The notes under the pieces are model-generated. The model saw only the letters and a list, made by a program, of their open reading frames with translations, was not told where the DNA came from and ran no database searches. A program made the translations under genes and the position numbers. Of a stretch of DNA of 64,000 nucleotides, positions 62,733 to 64,000 are shown piece after piece; positions within the stretch are counted from its first letter, which is position 1, and every line of letters starts with the position of its first letter. The DNA lies in assembly GCA_965223165.1 (NCBI GenBank), contig CBDCVQ010000016.1, positions 372,001 through 436,000 of the forward strand. The letters run 5' to 3'. The stretch is from JABDMH01 sp965223165. GTDB taxonomy: Bacteria > Bacteroidota > Bacteroidia > Chitinophagales > Saprospiraceae.

Positions 62733-62992
62733 GTCTTAACGTTGTAGGTCCGGAATGTTGACGTACAATTTAGGACATTATCCAGAAAAGGCTCATGCCC
62801 TGCAGGTGTGCACGGCATTTCCCACCGTTGGCAGCTCCCTTTGCTCGCACGGGTTTTTCATCACGGTAGCCCTTGTAGCGCGGAACGGCCTGCGGAGTTC
62901 TGCCTTGATGGACGCAGGATGTGCATTCGTCGATTTTGCAACAAGCAGCCTTCAACCCTGCTTATCTTTACATGATTCAAGCTTCTGCGCTA
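62733..62992. other. 260-bp divergent intergenic region
   Basis: It separates the coiled-coil gene (minus) from the receptor gene (plus). TATCTTTA at 62963-62970 is one base off the TAnnTTTG box and lies 22 nt before ATG 62993; TTG at 62936-62938 is slightly too far upstream. I see no gene here; open frames across it have no start context or recognised homology. Confidence 0.4.
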
Positions 62993-64000
62993 ATGAAACT
63001 TAGCTCTACCCGTTTCCTGTGCTGCCTTCTATTCGCCTGTAGTCTACTCGAGCTATCCGCTCAAAATTGGAACCGGCAGAACCAGTCGTCCTTGACGGGA
63101 AGGATCACCGGCACCGTGATTGACACCATGACCTATCAACCGGTAGATTTTGCTACGATCGCCTTGCGCTTGCAGGATTCAATTAAAGACATGGATGGCA
63201 CGATCAGTTCGGCAAAGGGCCAGTTTAAGTTGACGGAGCTCAAGTTGGGCGCCTACGATGTTGTCATCAGCTTCATCGGTTACCAGTCAAAGACGGTGCG
63301 TGGGATCAAGCTTACCCCAAGGAAGCCTGATTATGACCTGGGTGAGGTCTATTTGGTGCAGGATGAAGTACTGCTGGACCAAGTGGAGGTGACGGCAGAG
63401 GCGGCGGTCATCGAAAACAAAGTAGACCGCATCGTCTACAATGCCGATAAGGATGTCTCCACTGTGGGAGGGGATGCTGCCGATGTGCTGAGAAAGGTGC
63501 CCATGCTATCCGTCGATCTGGACGGTAATGTGTCCCTACGCGGGTCCACGCAGATCCGGATCTTGCTCAATGGTAAGCCTTCGGGTATGTTCTCCAACAA
63601 TGTAGCGGATGCGCTCAAGATGTTTCCTGCCGATCAAATCAAGAGCGTGGAGGTAATAACCACACCGGGGGCCAAGTATGATGCGGAAGGAACGGGTGGC
63701 ATCATCAACATTATCACAAAGAAGAAGTCAGTCGAGGGCTATAGCGGAACGTTTACCGGAGCCATCGGTACCCGGCAAAACCGCGCATCCCTTAGCGTTA
63801 ATGCGGCCAAGGGCAGATTTGGCCTGAACGGATCTGGCAACATCTACTACTCGTGGCCCCAGGAGGCCAGCAACTCCTTCTATCGGGAGGATCGAATCAA
63901 TGGACAGAATCGAGTCCTAGAGCAAGTTGGCGTCACCGAGAACTCTCGCATCGGATTCTGGGGGAGTGCAGGAGCATTCTACGACTTCAATGCTTACAAT
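62993..64000 (+). CDS. TonB-dependent outer-membrane receptor (outer membrane beta-barrel family), partial
   Basis: ATG 62993 (MKLSSTRFLCCLLFACSLL, signal ending LSAQ) opens a frame to the window edge, 336 codons. An earlier in-frame ATG at 62972 would add seven residues. A carboxypeptidase-like regulatory domain follows (GRITGTVIDTMTYQPVDFATI, split by its loop; SFIGYQSKTV), then a plug domain (LRKVPMLSVDLDGNVSLRGST, VEVITTPGAKYDAEGTGGIIN) and the first barrel strands. This matches the 'outer membrane beta-barrel' TonB-dependent receptors of Bacteroidota, importers of siderophores or other large ligands. The C-terminal barrel is beyond the window. Confidence 0.9.
   Translation, partial: MKLSSTRFLCCLLFACSLLELSAQNWNRQNQSSLTGRITGTVIDTMTYQPVDFATIALRLQDSIKDMDGTISSAKGQFKLTELKLGAYDVVISFIGYQSKTVRGIKLTPRKPDYDLGEVYLVQDEVLLDQVEVTAEAAVIENKVDRIVYNADKDVSTVGGDAADVLRKVPMLSVDLDGNVSLRGSTQIRILLNGKPSGMFSNNVADALKMFPADQIKSVEVITTPGAKYDAEGTGGIINIITKKKSVEGYSGTFTGAIGTRQNRASLSVNAAKGRFGLNGSGNIYYSWPQEASNSFYREDRINGQNRVLEQVGVTENSRIGFWGSAGAFYDFNAYN

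Overview
The window looks like a chromosome segment of a Bacteroidota member, probably a Saprospiria/Lewinella-type marine or sludge bacterium. The evidence is: several very large secreted proteins with type IX secretion (T9SS) type A C-terminal sorting tails, Bacteroidota-like -7 promoter boxes (TAnnTTTG), a YtxJ-type redox protein, an MnmD-type tRNA methyltransferase, an Mpl-like ligase, an FG-GAP/UnbV lipoprotein and a TonB-dependent receptor. Base composition is moderate to high in GC. No rRNA, tRNA or CRISPR array was recognised.

Layout. 1-2130: pyrE and a truncated M42 aminopeptidase on the minus strand, divergent from a NUDIX hydrolase. 2395-29898: the accessory heart of the window. 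Three paralogous giant T9SS surface proteins (1575, 3810 and 1576 aa) share a Cys-rich core and an almost identical last ~720 residues, but carry different inserted domains. Between the first and second lie an IS110-family element, the 5' part of a group II intron, and the last 36 codons (including the stop) of a fourth, destroyed family member fused to that intron. Between the second and third lies an FG-GAP/UnbV lipoprotein. 29980-45284: metabolic and envelope genes: an ornithine cyclodeaminase-like enzyme; a minus-strand run of dicarboxylate symporter, unknown protein, TlpA-like lipoprotein and CE15-like esterase; M28 peptidase; mnmD; a tiny lipoprotein with ytxJ; mpl; pdhB with a one-base frameshift; a probable trans-3-hydroxy-L-proline dehydratase; an Mrr-like nuclease; a DUF697/SHOCT protein; and a C1 peptidase. 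45558-48065: a fourth intact T9SS protein with a His/Tyr-rich front and dockerin- and cohesin-like parts.

48276-64000: mostly housekeeping: a YfcE-type phosphoesterase, an outer-membrane barrel protein, an APC permease fused to UspA domains, an SDR oxidoreductase, a 51-aa membrane protein, DUF763, an M48 peptidase lipoprotein, an N-acyl-D-amino-acid deacylase-like lipoprotein, a P-loop kinase, the tight mnmA-lipoprotein-rimM cluster, a class V aminotransferase with a coiled-coil protein, and the start of a TonB-dependent receptor running off the right edge.

The strongest candidate for something undescribed is the mosaic T9SS family. Its conserved blocks appear to be homogenised between copies while unrelated domains are swapped in at defined points, and mobile-element debris lies in the same locus.
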